This document shows positions 33,318-42,442 of a stretch of DNA of 64,000 bases, one piece after another (the first letter of the stretch is position 1; the number at the start of each line of letters is the position of its first letter). The notes under the pieces are model-generated. The model was not told the DNA's origin and ran no database searches. It was given only the letters and a program-made list of their open reading frames with translations. The translations under genes and the position numbers were made by a program. The stretch comes from Gemmataceae bacterium (GTDB taxonomy: Bacteria; Planctomycetota; Planctomycetia; Gemmatales; Gemmataceae): positions 1 to 64,000 of the forward strand of contig SIAJ01000003.1 of assembly GCA_009691845.1 (NCBI GenBank), read 5' to 3'.

Positions 33318-35234
33318 ATGACGACTCCGATTCTTCCACGGCTGAACTCTCCTCAGGATCTTCATGGCCTGAGCGAGGCGGACCTCAAGCAACTTGCCCA
33401 AGAGATCCGCGATGAACTCGTTCGCATTCTGAGTATCCGCCCTGCCCATTTCGCCAGCAACCTCGGCGTGGTTGAGCTTTCATTAGCGTTGCATTCGGTA
33501 TTTGATTTTCGCAGCGACCGCTTGATTTGGGACACCGGCCATCAGATATATCCCCACAAACTCATCACGGGTCGATATCAAGATTTCGCTTCCATCCGAA
33601 CCAAGGGTGGCGTGATGGGTTACCCGAACCCGCACGAGAGTGAATACGATTTGTTCATGACGGGCCATGCAGGCTCGAGTGTCTCGACGATTTCCGGCCT
33701 AAAATCCGCGGATGATCTCCTGGATCAAAAGCATCGCCATGCGGTGGCCGTGATCGGCGACGGCGCGTTCGTCTCCGGCATTGTTTTCGAAGCTCTGAAT
33801 AACATCGCGGGCATGAATCAGGATGTCTTGGTTATTCTGAACGATAACAAGATGTCGATTTGTCCGCGAACCGGGGGCATGGCCCAGTATCTCGACCAAT
33901 GCCGAATGACATCGCTCTATCAGGGTTCCAAGCGCAGCCTGAACTATTTGCTGTCCAAGATTCCCGTTCTTGGCGACATGGCACATTCCGCCCTCGAGCA
34001 AATTCGCGATGGCATGAAAGCCGTGCTCAAAGAAGGAATGTTGTTCGAAGAGATGGGCTTCCGCTACTTCGGCCCGGTCGATGGGCACGATTTGCCTGGA
34101 TTGATCCGCATACTTCGCGACTTGAAGGGCCAGAAAGGGCCGATCTTGCTGCATGTATTTAGCGAGAAAGGCCACGGAGTCCCGCAAGCCAGCGAGGACC
34201 CCGTCTTATTTCACACGCCTCCGGTCTTCACCGAATTCGGTCCCGAAGGCACGAACATCAAGACGAAAAAAGGCGGCAGCAAGGGCTATACCGACGCCAT
34301 GAGTGCCGCGATCGCAAATGCGATGGAGGCCGATCCAAAAGTGACGGTTCTCACAGCCGCCATGTGCCAGGGAAACAAGCTGGAAAAAGTACGGGAGAAG
34401 TTCCCGGATCGTTTCTTCGACGTGGGGATTTGCGAGTCTCATGCAGTTGCGTTTGCAGGAGGCCAGGCCAAGGCTGGCCTGCGACCGATTGTCGATATCT
34501 ATTCCACATTCCTGCAACGCTCATTCGACCAAATCTTCCAAGAAGTCGCGTTGCAGGATCTGCCTGTCGTCTTCACGCTCGATCGTGCCGGCCTAACAGG
34601 TCCGGATGGACCAACTCATCATGGGTGTTTTGACATTCCCTACATGCGGCTGTTTCCGAACATGATTGTGATGGCACCTGGCGATGAATGCGATGTGCAA
34701 CCGATGCTCGACTTTGCCTTGCAACAAGAACATCCAACTTCGATTCGCTACCCGAAGACATCGCTCGAAACCGTGAAACGGGAGTTTGCTGGGATCGAAC
34801 TGGGCAAGTCCGAGGTCGTCGAGGATGGCGACGACGGGGCGTTCATTGTGTTCGGCACACTCGTCACTGCTGCGGTGCAAGCCTCACACAAACTGCGTGA
34901 GGAAGGCCTCAATGTTGCCGTGGTCAACGCACGCTTCGCCAAGCCACTCGACCGCGAGACGATCCTTCCCCTCGTGGAACGGATGCCATTTGTCATCACG
35001 ATCGAAGAGGGAACCTTGGAGGGGGGCTTCGGAAGTGCGGTGCTAGAAGCCTGCAATGCCGATCGCATCGATACAAGAGGCGTAGTTCGCCTGGGAATTC
35101 CCGATCGCTTCATCGAACATGCCGAACGAAGTGAACTGCTAACCGACCTTGGATTAGATGTGGAAGGATTCTGCCGGGCCGCGCGGCGCGCGTTCGCGAA
35201 GGGGCGGGAAGAGGATTGGTCGGCAGTCGGGTAA
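33318..35234 (+). CDS. dxs: 1-deoxy-D-xylulose-5-phosphate synthase
   Basis: DXS joins pyruvate and glyceraldehyde 3-phosphate with thiamine diphosphate, the first step of the MEP isoprenoid pathway. The 638-residue protein has the thiamine-binding motif from GDGAF (147-151) to NDN (175-177), WDTGHQIYPHKLITGR, MTGHAGSSVS, the Glu-containing VGICESHAVAFAGG, and the transketolase C-terminal domain. Length and motifs are normal. The ATG at 33318 is used. It probably shares a transcript with ispA. The 205 bp to nadK contain no clear gene. Confidence 0.95.
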   Translation: MTTPILPRLNSPQDLHGLSEADLKQLAQEIRDELVRILSIRPAHFASNLGVVELSLALHSVFDFRSDRLIWDTGHQIYPHKLITGRYQDFASIRTKGGVMGYPNPHESEYDLFMTGHAGSSVSTISGLKSADDLLDQKHRHAVAVIGDGAFVSGIVFEALNNIAGMNQDVLVILNDNKMSICPRTGGMAQYLDQCRMTSLYQGSKRSLNYLLSKIPVLGDMAHSALEQIRDGMKAVLKEGMLFEEMGFRYFGPVDGHDLPGLIRILRDLKGQKGPILLHVFSEKGHGVPQASEDPVLFHTPPVFTEFGPEGTNIKTKKGGSKGYTDAMSAAIANAMEADPKVTVLTAAMCQGNKLEKVREKFPDRFFDVGICESHAVAFAGGQAKAGLRPIVDIYSTFLQRSFDQIFQEVALQDLPVVFTLDRAGLTGPDGPTHHGCFDIPYMRLFPNMIVMAPGDECDVQPMLDFALQQEHPTSIRYPKTSLETVKREFAGIELGKSEVVEDGDDGAFIVFGTLVTAAVQASHKLREEGLNVAVVNARFAKPLDRETILPLVERMPFVITIEEGTLEGGFGSAVLEACNADRIDTRGVVRLGIPDRFIEHAERSELLTDLGLDVEGFCRAARRAFAKGREEDWSAVG

Positions 35235-35439
35235 GAATCTTTGGAATCGCAGGATTCTGAGCATTCACGTCGATGAGGCCAATAATACTCCAGTCATCGG
35301 CATGTCCCTCTTCACTGGTTGCGAATGGAAGATCGACGTACGCCCTGGCGGCAAAGTTTCGGTCAATCCGTCGGCGATTCGATCAAGCCATTCCGGCACC
35401 TTTGCGGATAAACGGCACGCCGCTTCATATCCTTCCCTC

Positions 35440-36288
35440 ATGCGGTTCTTTATTCTCGGAAACGGTTCCAAACCCTTCGTTGCGGAATCGGCCGAACGAC
35501 TGGCAGCCTCGATTGTAAGTGCCGGGGGCGAAGTCGCCGTCCTGGATCTCGCTCGTCAAGCGGACTTGTCTTCCGTCGAGGCCGACGTCGCCCTGGTTCT
35601 CGGCGGAGACGGCACGATCCTCCGAGCCGCTCGTCAGATGGCATTCAAGCAGGTTCCGGTATTGGGCGTGAATCTCGGCCGACTGGGGTTCCTTGCTGAT
35701 TTGACGCTTGATGAGGCTATCGAGTATCTCCCTTCCGTTCTTCATCGACAGTTTCAACTGGCTGAACATGTGATGTTCACCTGCAGCGTCGACAATGACG
35801 GCAAGACCAAGGAGATCCTCGGCCTCAACGAAGTCGTTGTGCGGGCTGGCCCGCCCTTCAAGATGCTTGACCTCGAACTGGCAATCGATGGAGACGTGGT
35901 CGCCCGTTTCTTGGGCGACGGCATGATCGTCAGTACACCAGTAGGATCGACGGCCCACTCCCTTTCGGCCGGCGGCCCAGTGCTAGGGCAAGAGTTATCG
36001 GCATTTGTGATCACGCCAATTTGCGGCCATACCCTTACCAGCAGACCGCTGGTCGATTCCGCGGATAAGACTTACACAATCCGGGTTCGGCAGGACGAAG
36101 GTGCCTGGCTCGTCGTGGATGGCCAAGATTGTGGCCCTTTGCAGCCAGGGGATCGCGTCACGGTTCGTCGGGCTCCGGTTGCATTCCGGCTGGTCAAAGT
36201 CCCCGGCAAAACGTACTACCAAACACTTCGGGAGAAGTTGCGCTGGGGTACCCCCCCGCACTACCGAAACGAACTGGAATTGTCCTGA
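35440..36288 (+). CDS. nadK: NAD kinase
   Basis: NAD kinase phosphorylates NAD to NADP. The 282-residue protein shows GGDGT (55-59), the diagnostic NAD kinase motif, GVNLGRLGFLADLT, and DGMIVSTPVGSTAHSLSAGG, the substrate-binding loop. The length is normal. The ATG at 35440 begins the first strand (MRFFILGNGSKPF); an open frame from 35158 overlaps the end of dxs and adds unrelated residues. The ribosome site is weak. Placement after ispA and dxs recalls the ispA-dxs-nadK grouping of many bacteria. NADPH made from its product is used by the MEP pathway. Confidence 0.93.
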   Translation: MRFFILGNGSKPFVAESAERLAASIVSAGGEVAVLDLARQADLSSVEADVALVLGGDGTILRAARQMAFKQVPVLGVNLGRLGFLADLTLDEAIEYLPSVLHRQFQLAEHVMFTCSVDNDGKTKEILGLNEVVVRAGPPFKMLDLELAIDGDVVARFLGDGMIVSTPVGSTAHSLSAGGPVLGQELSAFVITPICGHTLTSRPLVDSADKTYTIRVRQDEGAWLVVDGQDCGPLQPGDRVTVRRAPVAFRLVKVPGKTYYQTLREKLRWGTPPHYRNELELS

Positions 36289-36335
36289 ATTCGTATGGTC
36301 GGATACTCGGCTTCATCCTCGACTTGCGGCCTCGC

Positions 36336-37568
36336 ATGACCACATCGCTACTGAATCTCTTCTTGGCGGCACTCGTCCTGGCCATCTTCCAAGTGCTGGC
36401 TGCGGTTCCGTGGGTATCCGCACTCGACAATCGCCCCTTCCGGAAATGGATTTCCGACACGACAATCTTGAGCTACCTGGGCGGCGGCCTGCTTGCTTTG
36501 GCGGCAGGCCTAGCATGGTACATTCGCTCCATAGGCGACCTTTCCGAATTGGAGCGATTTGGCCGCTACTATGGGGCAATCTTTCATTTGCAGCTGGTCT
36601 TTAATTTCATAGTACTCGCCCCGCGGTGCCTACTCCTCGTTTGGCCCAAGGGGGGAGCGGTTGCGATCGCCGCCTATCGGGAAGCGTTGCGGCAACCGAT
36701 GTTTTGGCTGATCGTCGGCCTGGCTTCGGTCCTGATCTTTGCATCGATGGTCGTCCCCTACTTCACCCTCGGGGACGACTACAAACTGATGAAACAGGTC
36801 GGGTTCGACGTGGTGATGTTGTTCTCAGGCCTGTTCGGTTTAATGACGGCAAGCATCTCGGTGAACGACGAGATCGAAGGCCGCACGGCCATTACGGTCA
36901 TTAGCAAGCCCGTGAGTCGGCGGCAATTTTTTATCGGAAAGTATCTAGGCATCCTGTTGGCCTGTTTCACGATGACTCTCTTGCTCGGCTGGATGCTGAC
37001 CTGGGCACTTCACATCAAGCCACGGTTCGATCCACTGGACGACGTGTTTGATCCGATGCCGTTTGAAGTGGCCCGCTGGCTTTCACCCAAGGTCGATTCC
37101 GTGGTGCCGACCGTCGAAGGCTCTGCATGGGCCAGAGGCATGGGAATGTGGCTGGGCGAAACGACTGCTCATCATCTCGGCCTGTTCCGCATCTTCGGAC
37201 AGGTCATGATCATGCTTGCGATTTGCACAGCGTTAGCAACGCGATTGCAATTCGTGGTCAACCTGGTGCTCTGCCTGGGAGTCTTCCTAATCGGCAACTT
37301 GTCGCCCATCATGGTTCACGTCACGGACAAACCGGAGAACGAGGGAAATCCTGCGCTTCAACTCGTTCGCTTCATCGCGCAGTTGTTCAACGCGATTTTT
37401 CCATCGCTCGATGCGTTCGACATGGGACCGGCGATCATTCGGGACACGCCGCTCTCCACGATCAGTTTCTTCGGGTTCGTTGCCACCGTCCTGCTTTACG
37501 CCTTGATTTACACTGCCATTTCGATTCTCGCCGGGCTGCTTCTGTTTGAGGACCGCGACTTGGCATAA
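36336..37568 (+). CDS. ABC-2-type membrane permease
   Basis: A 410-residue multi-pass membrane protein with six or more hydrophobic segments, among them LNLFLAALVLAIFQVLAAV, VVMLFSGLFGLMTASISV and GILLACFTMTLLLGWMLTW. The stretch SVNDEIEGRTAITVISKPVS is typical of ABC-2 permeases of the NosY/GldF type, which export substrates with a separate ATPase. No cognate ATPase gene is beside it; the next gene is an ABC half-transporter with a dead ATP site. The ATG at 36336 is chosen; a longer frame from 36129 overlaps nadK. A hairpin at 37644 closes the unit. Confidence 0.75.
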   Translation: MTTSLLNLFLAALVLAIFQVLAAVPWVSALDNRPFRKWISDTTILSYLGGGLLALAAGLAWYIRSIGDLSELERFGRYYGAIFHLQLVFNFIVLAPRCLLLVWPKGGAVAIAAYREALRQPMFWLIVGLASVLIFASMVVPYFTLGDDYKLMKQVGFDVVMLFSGLFGLMTASISVNDEIEGRTAITVISKPVSRRQFFIGKYLGILLACFTMTLLLGWMLTWALHIKPRFDPLDDVFDPMPFEVARWLSPKVDSVVPTVEGSAWARGMGMWLGETTAHHLGLFRIFGQVMIMLAICTALATRLQFVVNLVLCLGVFLIGNLSPIMVHVTDKPENEGNPALQLVRFIAQLFNAIFPSLDAFDMGPAIIRDTPLSTISFFGFVATVLLYALIYTAISILAGLLLFEDRDLA

Positions 37569-37643
37569 TTCAGACGGTGCCAGTACGCCGTTTGACGAGG
37601 GCAAGGGAACTGCGAGCAAAACACTTGAAATGGGCTTTCGTTC

Positions 37644-37685
37644 GGGTTGCACCACGGAAATCGATTGAACCGTGGGGCGCAACCC
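37644..37685 (+). terminator. Bulged hairpin after the permease gene
   Basis: GGGTTGC and CCACGG pair with CCGTGG and GCAACCC with a small bulge. It lies 75 bp after the permease stop and 88 bp before the ABC half-transporter gene, so it separates the two units. No T run is present. Confidence 0.5.
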
Positions 37686-37772
37686 AGCAACTCACCTTGC
37701 CAGTACCCCCGTTACTTCAGCTAAAATAGCTAGAGGTCGGTCCCAGTTCTTCGCCATCAATTCGGGGCGGTT

Positions 37773-40079
37773 ATGGATACCACGGCGTTCTCCCGTGCCC
37801 GTTCACTTCTTCGTTACGCTCGGCCCAGTTGCTGGACTGCCATCCTCACTGGAATGGCGACTGCTTTCCTCTACGCCTTTCTGGTATTACTGCTCGCGTT
37901 GTTTATCGACCTTTTGACCACTCGCGGTCGCATACCGCACTTCGCACAACTCTCGACACACGAGCAAGAGTCGACCCTTCAGGAATGGTCCAGCCTGCCC
38001 GAAGCGGAACGGGTCGCGGCATTGCAGCATGTCGGCTTTGCCGATCTGCAGAATCCTCCCTCAAAGACAGACCCTTTGCCTGCAGAATCGCAAGCTCGTT
38101 GGAAGTTGTTCCAGGCGCTCCAAGGGGGAAATGGAACCGAGTATCCACCGCTGCCAGCGAAGTCGGGGCCGAAAGAATTACTTGAGTGGGCCACCAAACA
38201 CCAGGTCCCAGGCGACCCATATTTTCAGGCTGTTCTGGAACACGAATGGCGATGGAAGGCGTACGTCTGGCACATTTTGAATAGCCGTGTCGACGAAGCG
38301 GCAGCCGATCGATTTCAGCCAACTCTCGATCCCAAAGCCCCATTTGCCCTTCCTGGCATCGGCGAGGACAATCGAAAGTCCTACGGGATTCTTGGCATGG
38401 TCGTTCGACAACGCAACACGGTATGGGGACGAGTGGCCGCGTCCTCTGCGTCCGGGACAGGCTGGACGTGGGAAGGCGAAGAGCCGAATCGAACGTACCT
38501 AACGGGGCTGTTCATTCTGGGAATCGGGCTCGTGCTGCTTCGTGGTTTGTGCCTGATCGTGATGAACGAGGCAGCAGCCCGGGCCAGCCTTGAGGTCGTT
38601 ACACGGCTGAGGCGGTCCATCTATCATCACACAGCTCGCCAGGGTGCCCTGACGGCCAAGACCGGTTCCCTCGATGAGGCAGGTGTTTTGTTTACCCGGG
38701 AGGTCGAACGCGTTCACGAGGCCATCCTCTTTTCGCTGAGCTATTCTTACCGCTATGCGGTCTTTTTTCCTCTAATGCTTCTGATCGCCCTCATCGCTCA
38801 TTTTTGGCTGTCAATCGCGTTTGTGCTGCTCGCAATTATCGTTTGGGCTCTGGTTGGGCAGATGACGACCTCATTCAAACGTCAGGGTCGAGTTGCCACA
38901 CGGTTGGCTACAAATCGGCTCGAACTGCTGTTGGAAAGTCTTCGACAGATGAGACTGGTCAAATCGTACCGGATGGAATTGTTCAACCAGTCCCGCGTCG
39001 AGCGTCAGTTGGCCGATTATTCGAACGCTCATCTGCGACGCATTCGCGGCGACGCATTCGTGAAACCATTACGGACGACTCTCGCCGTCCTGGCCGGCCT
39101 GACCCTCTTCTACCTGGCCGGTCGAGTGATCCTGAACGATGGGTCGAGTCTGGCGGGGTTTGCCGTGCTCACAGTATCGTTCTTGAGCCTCTATTTCCCG
39201 GTGCGATCCCGCTTGAGCGGACATCGTGTGTTAAGGCATGGTCGCGAGTCTGCGGCGGCAATCTTCGACTATCTCGATCGTCGTGGCGATCTGATTACTT
39301 ATCCAGACGCGGACTTTCTGCCTGGCGTATCACGCGGGCTGGAATTCGCCGACGTTACCGTTCGTGAGCCGGAGACGGGCCGACTGCTGCTCGACAAGAT
39401 CAATCTCAAGGTGAAGGCGGGACAAAGGCTCGGCATCGTGGCGTCCGATCCCGATGAGCAGCACATACTGGTCTCGCTGATTCCACGATTCCTCGATCCC
39501 ACTGAAGGGGAAATCAAGATCGATGGGCGCAATCTGAAATGGGTCACCCAGGATTCGCTTCGGACGCAAATTGGTCTCGTGCTTCAAGGCAGCCTGATCT
39601 TTAACGACACAGTCTCAAACAACATTGGCTGCGGCGATCCAAGCTTTACTCTGCCGCAAATCATCGAGGCCGCCAAGCTGGCCCATGCCCATCAGTTCAT
39701 ACTTCGATTGCCTTACGGGTATGAGACGAGCATCGGCGAACTCGCACATTCGCTCAGTTCCGGCGAGCAGTTTCGGATCGCACTGGCCCGGGCGATCCTG
39801 CGGGATCCTGCAATATTCATCCTTGAAGAGCCGGCCGATCATCTGGACGAAGACACGAAGGATTTGCTCGATGACACGCTCAATCGAGTTTTGCCTGGCA
39901 AGACCGTGATCTATCTCCCCCACCGCATGTCCACGCTGCGAGAGTGCGACAAAATCGTTCTGCTCCACGAAGGCCGGGTCGTTGGCGCCGGCGAACACCG
40001 CGAGCTGATGGTGGATAACGAACTGTACCGGCATCTATATTATCTGGAGTTCAATCCCTTCGCGGAAGCGACGGCTTGA
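37773..40079 (+). CDS. ABC half-transporter with degenerate ATP-binding domain
   Basis: A 768-residue type I ABC exporter: membrane helix near 28-48, a large extracytoplasmic domain (about 50-240), further helices (about 245-500), then an ATPase domain (about 515-768). That domain is damaged. Where Walker A should read G-x-x-G-x-G-K-S/T, the protein has GIVASDPDEQHILVSLI (554-570), with no Lys or Ser/Thr. The signature is LSSGEQ (661-666) instead of LSGGQ. Walker B ends FILEEP (682-687), with Glu for the metal-binding Asp. The Q-loop and switch His717 remain. It probably binds no ATP in the normal way and would need a partner ATPase or serve a structural role. The membrane part is intact, so I call it a gene, not a pseudogene. 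Confidence 0.85.
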   Translation: MDTTAFSRARSLLRYARPSCWTAILTGMATAFLYAFLVLLLALFIDLLTTRGRIPHFAQLSTHEQESTLQEWSSLPEAERVAALQHVGFADLQNPPSKTDPLPAESQARWKLFQALQGGNGTEYPPLPAKSGPKELLEWATKHQVPGDPYFQAVLEHEWRWKAYVWHILNSRVDEAAADRFQPTLDPKAPFALPGIGEDNRKSYGILGMVVRQRNTVWGRVAASSASGTGWTWEGEEPNRTYLTGLFILGIGLVLLRGLCLIVMNEAAARASLEVVTRLRRSIYHHTARQGALTAKTGSLDEAGVLFTREVERVHEAILFSLSYSYRYAVFFPLMLLIALIAHFWLSIAFVLLAIIVWALVGQMTTSFKRQGRVATRLATNRLELLLESLRQMRLVKSYRMELFNQSRVERQLADYSNAHLRRIRGDAFVKPLRTTLAVLAGLTLFYLAGRVILNDGSSLAGFAVLTVSFLSLYFPVRSRLSGHRVLRHGRESAAAIFDYLDRRGDLITYPDADFLPGVSRGLEFADVTVREPETGRLLLDKINLKVKAGQRLGIVASDPDEQHILVSLIPRFLDPTEGEIKIDGRNLKWVTQDSLRTQIGLVLQGSLIFNDTVSNNIGCGDPSFTLPQIIEAAKLAHAHQFILRLPYGYETSIGELAHSLSSGEQFRIALARAILRDPAIFILEEPADHLDEDTKDLLDDTLNRVLPGKTVIYLPHRMSTLRECDKIVLLHEGRVVGAGEHRELMVDNELYRHLYYLEFNPFAEATA

Positions 40080-40118
40080 GCCGAGCGTCACCTACCTAGC
40101 GGATATTGCGGAGTAGCA

Positions 40119-40931
40119 ATGAATTTTGCCCGAGAACTCGAAGTCGCACTCGCCGCCGCCGCTCGTGCGGGAGACTACCTGCAATCCGCATACAGCGACT
40201 TCAAAGCAATCCCGAACGCCCCGGCGAGCATTAGCACTGAAGCAGACCGCAACTCGCAGGAACTGATCCTGACTGCAATCGCGTCGGCATTTCCCGATGA
40301 CGCGTTGTGTGGCGAGGAAGGCACTCCGACTCTCCAGGCCGCAAAACACAGTGGCGAACGTATTTGGGTTGTCGATCCCATCGACGGTACACGCGGCTTC
40401 GTGATGAAGAACGGTGAGTTCTCCGTGATGATCGGCCTGGTTGTGGCTGGTAAAGTCGTCGTCGGCGTGGTTCTGGAGCCGGCATTCTCACGCACGACCT
40501 TCGCGAAGCTCGGAGGCGGCTGTTGGGTGCAGGTTGGCAACGAGGAACGGCAACGCTGCCAGGTGACTGAGACAACTTCGTTGATGGAATCGGTACTCGT
40601 TCAAAGCCACGCGAAGAAGGGGGACACTCCTTGGCCCGTGGTCGCCATGAAGCCGAAACGCATCGTCGAGACCTATTCGGCCGGTGTCAAGCTCGCGATG
40701 GTTGCTAGGGGCGATGTGGATGCGTACGTCAACACCTATGCGAACTTCAGCGACTGGGACATTTGCGCAGGAGATATTCTGGTGACCGAGGCGGGTGGGC
40801 AGGCCACGGGAATTTCCGGGAATCCACTCCGTTATGGCACACCAGGAAACTCTCAACGCGATGGACTACTCGCCACGAATGGTCGCCTGCACGCTTTGGC
40901 TGTCGAGGCACTGAATAATCCGAGAACTTAG
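40119..40931 (+). CDS. Inositol-monophosphatase-family phosphatase, CysQ-like
   Basis: A 270-residue magnesium-dependent phosphatase of the inositol monophosphatase superfamily. Metal ligands are visible: Glu66/67 in CGEEG, VVDPIDGTRGF (with Asp86 and Asp89) and the C-terminal DWDICAGDILVTEAGG. The GTRGF form is typical of 3'(2'),5'-bisphosphate nucleotidases (CysQ/HAL2), which clear PAP from sulphate assimilation. No cys genes lie nearby, so inositol or histidinol phosphatase activity cannot be ruled out. The ATG at 40119 starts 39 bp after the ABC half-transporter, and the next gene follows within 4 bp. Confidence 0.85.
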   Translation: MNFARELEVALAAAARAGDYLQSAYSDFKAIPNAPASISTEADRNSQELILTAIASAFPDDALCGEEGTPTLQAAKHSGERIWVVDPIDGTRGFVMKNGEFSVMIGLVVAGKVVVGVVLEPAFSRTTFAKLGGGCWVQVGNEERQRCQVTETTSLMESVLVQSHAKKGDTPWPVVAMKPKRIVETYSAGVKLAMVARGDVDAYVNTYANFSDWDICAGDILVTEAGGQATGISGNPLRYGTPGNSQRDGLLATNGRLHALAVEALNNPRT

Positions 40932-40935
40932 CACC

Positions 40936-42390
40936 ATGTTCAAACACTTTGCAATTCTCTTGGTCGCGTTTCAGGCTCTCGCGGCCGAACCCAAGGAGAT
41001 TACTCTCGATTTGGCCGACGCTCGCTTGAAACGGGCCTTCGCACTAGCACGCGAATCGAACGACGATGCAATTATCGAAAAGGTCCTCGAGTACCGTGAC
41101 GGCGTCAAGCGATCGTTCGGACGCAAAGATCTCGTAGCCGCAGAGAGGTTGGTGCGCGATGCGGAAGAAAGTGTTGGGCTCGATGCCGGCGGCGAAACCA
41201 TGCTGGGACTTCGCATTGCACGCATCGACGCGGAAACCCAGAAGAAGCTCGACTCCCTGCGAGAACGCCTCGAAAAGGCCATGAATGCAAACGACATTGA
41301 CGTACTTGGGGCCGTGATTTCGGAGAGCGAAAAAATTCTCGGTGACAACGCAGGCCTGCCGGATGTCCGACGAAAAGGTGATCAAGCAAAGGCCTTGCCC
41401 GTGAAACCTGCGGGTGTGGCGGAGTTGTTTCTAAAAGTCATCCAGGTCGATCCGCGATCCCTCAAGGCCCTCTCATCAGGAAAACCGGTCGGCGATACGC
41501 TTCCACGAGGGTACGCCTCTGTCGTTCACGGCTGCCTGACGATTCGGCCACTGGTCGAAAAGCACTTTCGCGACAAACTTGAAATCATAGACGGGCTCAT
41601 CAAGGGGTGCTGTGCCACCATGATTGCCTTGCAAGTGCAGAAAGGACATTTCAAGTTTCCCGACATGCGAGGCAAGCACATCCGCTTCGGGGAGATGATC
41701 GAAAAGATCGTTGCAAATGATCCAGACGCGATCGAAGACGGCTGGCTGATCGTACCCGATCCCGAAGGTGGCAGTCAAATCGACGCCAGCGAGTGCGCGA
41801 CGGCTCTCCTGCGAGCCGGGACGATCCTCAAGAACGATGACTGGAAGCGTTCAGGCCTGAAGGCCGCTGACTGGGCGAAGAGTGCCCCGCTAGTCTCGAA
41901 CTTCAATTACAATGCATTCTCCGTGAGTCTCTTGTGCGAGGCCCATCGTGTTTCGGGAGAGAAGAAATACCTCGACGCGGCCTGGAAAAAATATCAGTTC
42001 GGCGTCGCCCCCGGTCAGGTCAGCAATGGCCGTTGGATCGATACTCACAATTCTCGAACCGTTTACCATGTGCTCTTGCTTCGGAGCATGCACGATCTGC
42101 TTGAGACGCTTCCGGCCGGGAAGGATCGCGAGGCTGTGGAGAAGTCCGCACGGCGAGCCCTGCTTGCCCTCGTGGAAGAAGCCGAAAAGCTCGGTGCTCC
42201 CTCCACCTCAATGACGATCTGTGAACTCGATCGACATTCGCGATTGACGAAGGATTGCCCGCAGAGGGTTTCCGAGATCCTGCAAATTGCGGCAAGTGCC
42301 GCGATTCAACGCTGTTCATCGGGCGGACGAGTTCGCACCGGAGCACCGCTGCCCGAGTTGGCAGCGGCTGCTCAGATTTGGGAGAAGTGA
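40936..42390 (+). CDS. Secreted protein of unknown function, toroid-like C-terminus
   Basis: A 484-residue protein with a signal peptide (MFKHFAILLVAFQALA, likely cut at ALA-AEP). The first 150 residues are highly charged and helical, partly coiled-coil (EKLDSLRERLEKAMN-like pattern near 115). The rest has Trp, His and Asp-rich segments such as YNAFSVSLLCEAHRVSGEKK, then YLDAAWKKYQFG, which recall the alpha/alpha toroid of polysaccharide lyases and GH families. No catalytic motif is certain. The ATG at 40936 follows the phosphatase gene by four bases, so they are probably co-transcribed. Confidence 0.65.
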   Translation: MFKHFAILLVAFQALAAEPKEITLDLADARLKRAFALARESNDDAIIEKVLEYRDGVKRSFGRKDLVAAERLVRDAEESVGLDAGGETMLGLRIARIDAETQKKLDSLRERLEKAMNANDIDVLGAVISESEKILGDNAGLPDVRRKGDQAKALPVKPAGVAELFLKVIQVDPRSLKALSSGKPVGDTLPRGYASVVHGCLTIRPLVEKHFRDKLEIIDGLIKGCCATMIALQVQKGHFKFPDMRGKHIRFGEMIEKIVANDPDAIEDGWLIVPDPEGGSQIDASECATALLRAGTILKNDDWKRSGLKAADWAKSAPLVSNFNYNAFSVSLLCEAHRVSGEKKYLDAAWKKYQFGVAPGQVSNGRWIDTHNSRTVYHVLLLRSMHDLLETLPAGKDREAVEKSARRALLALVEEAEKLGAPSTSMTICELDRHSRLTKDCPQRVSEILQIAASAAIQRCSSGGRVRTGAPLPELAAAAQIWEK

Positions 42391-42442
42391 TGAGGTACAG
42401 AAGCGGTGTTCTGCTCCCCCGACCGAGCAGCTACGGCTTTTC

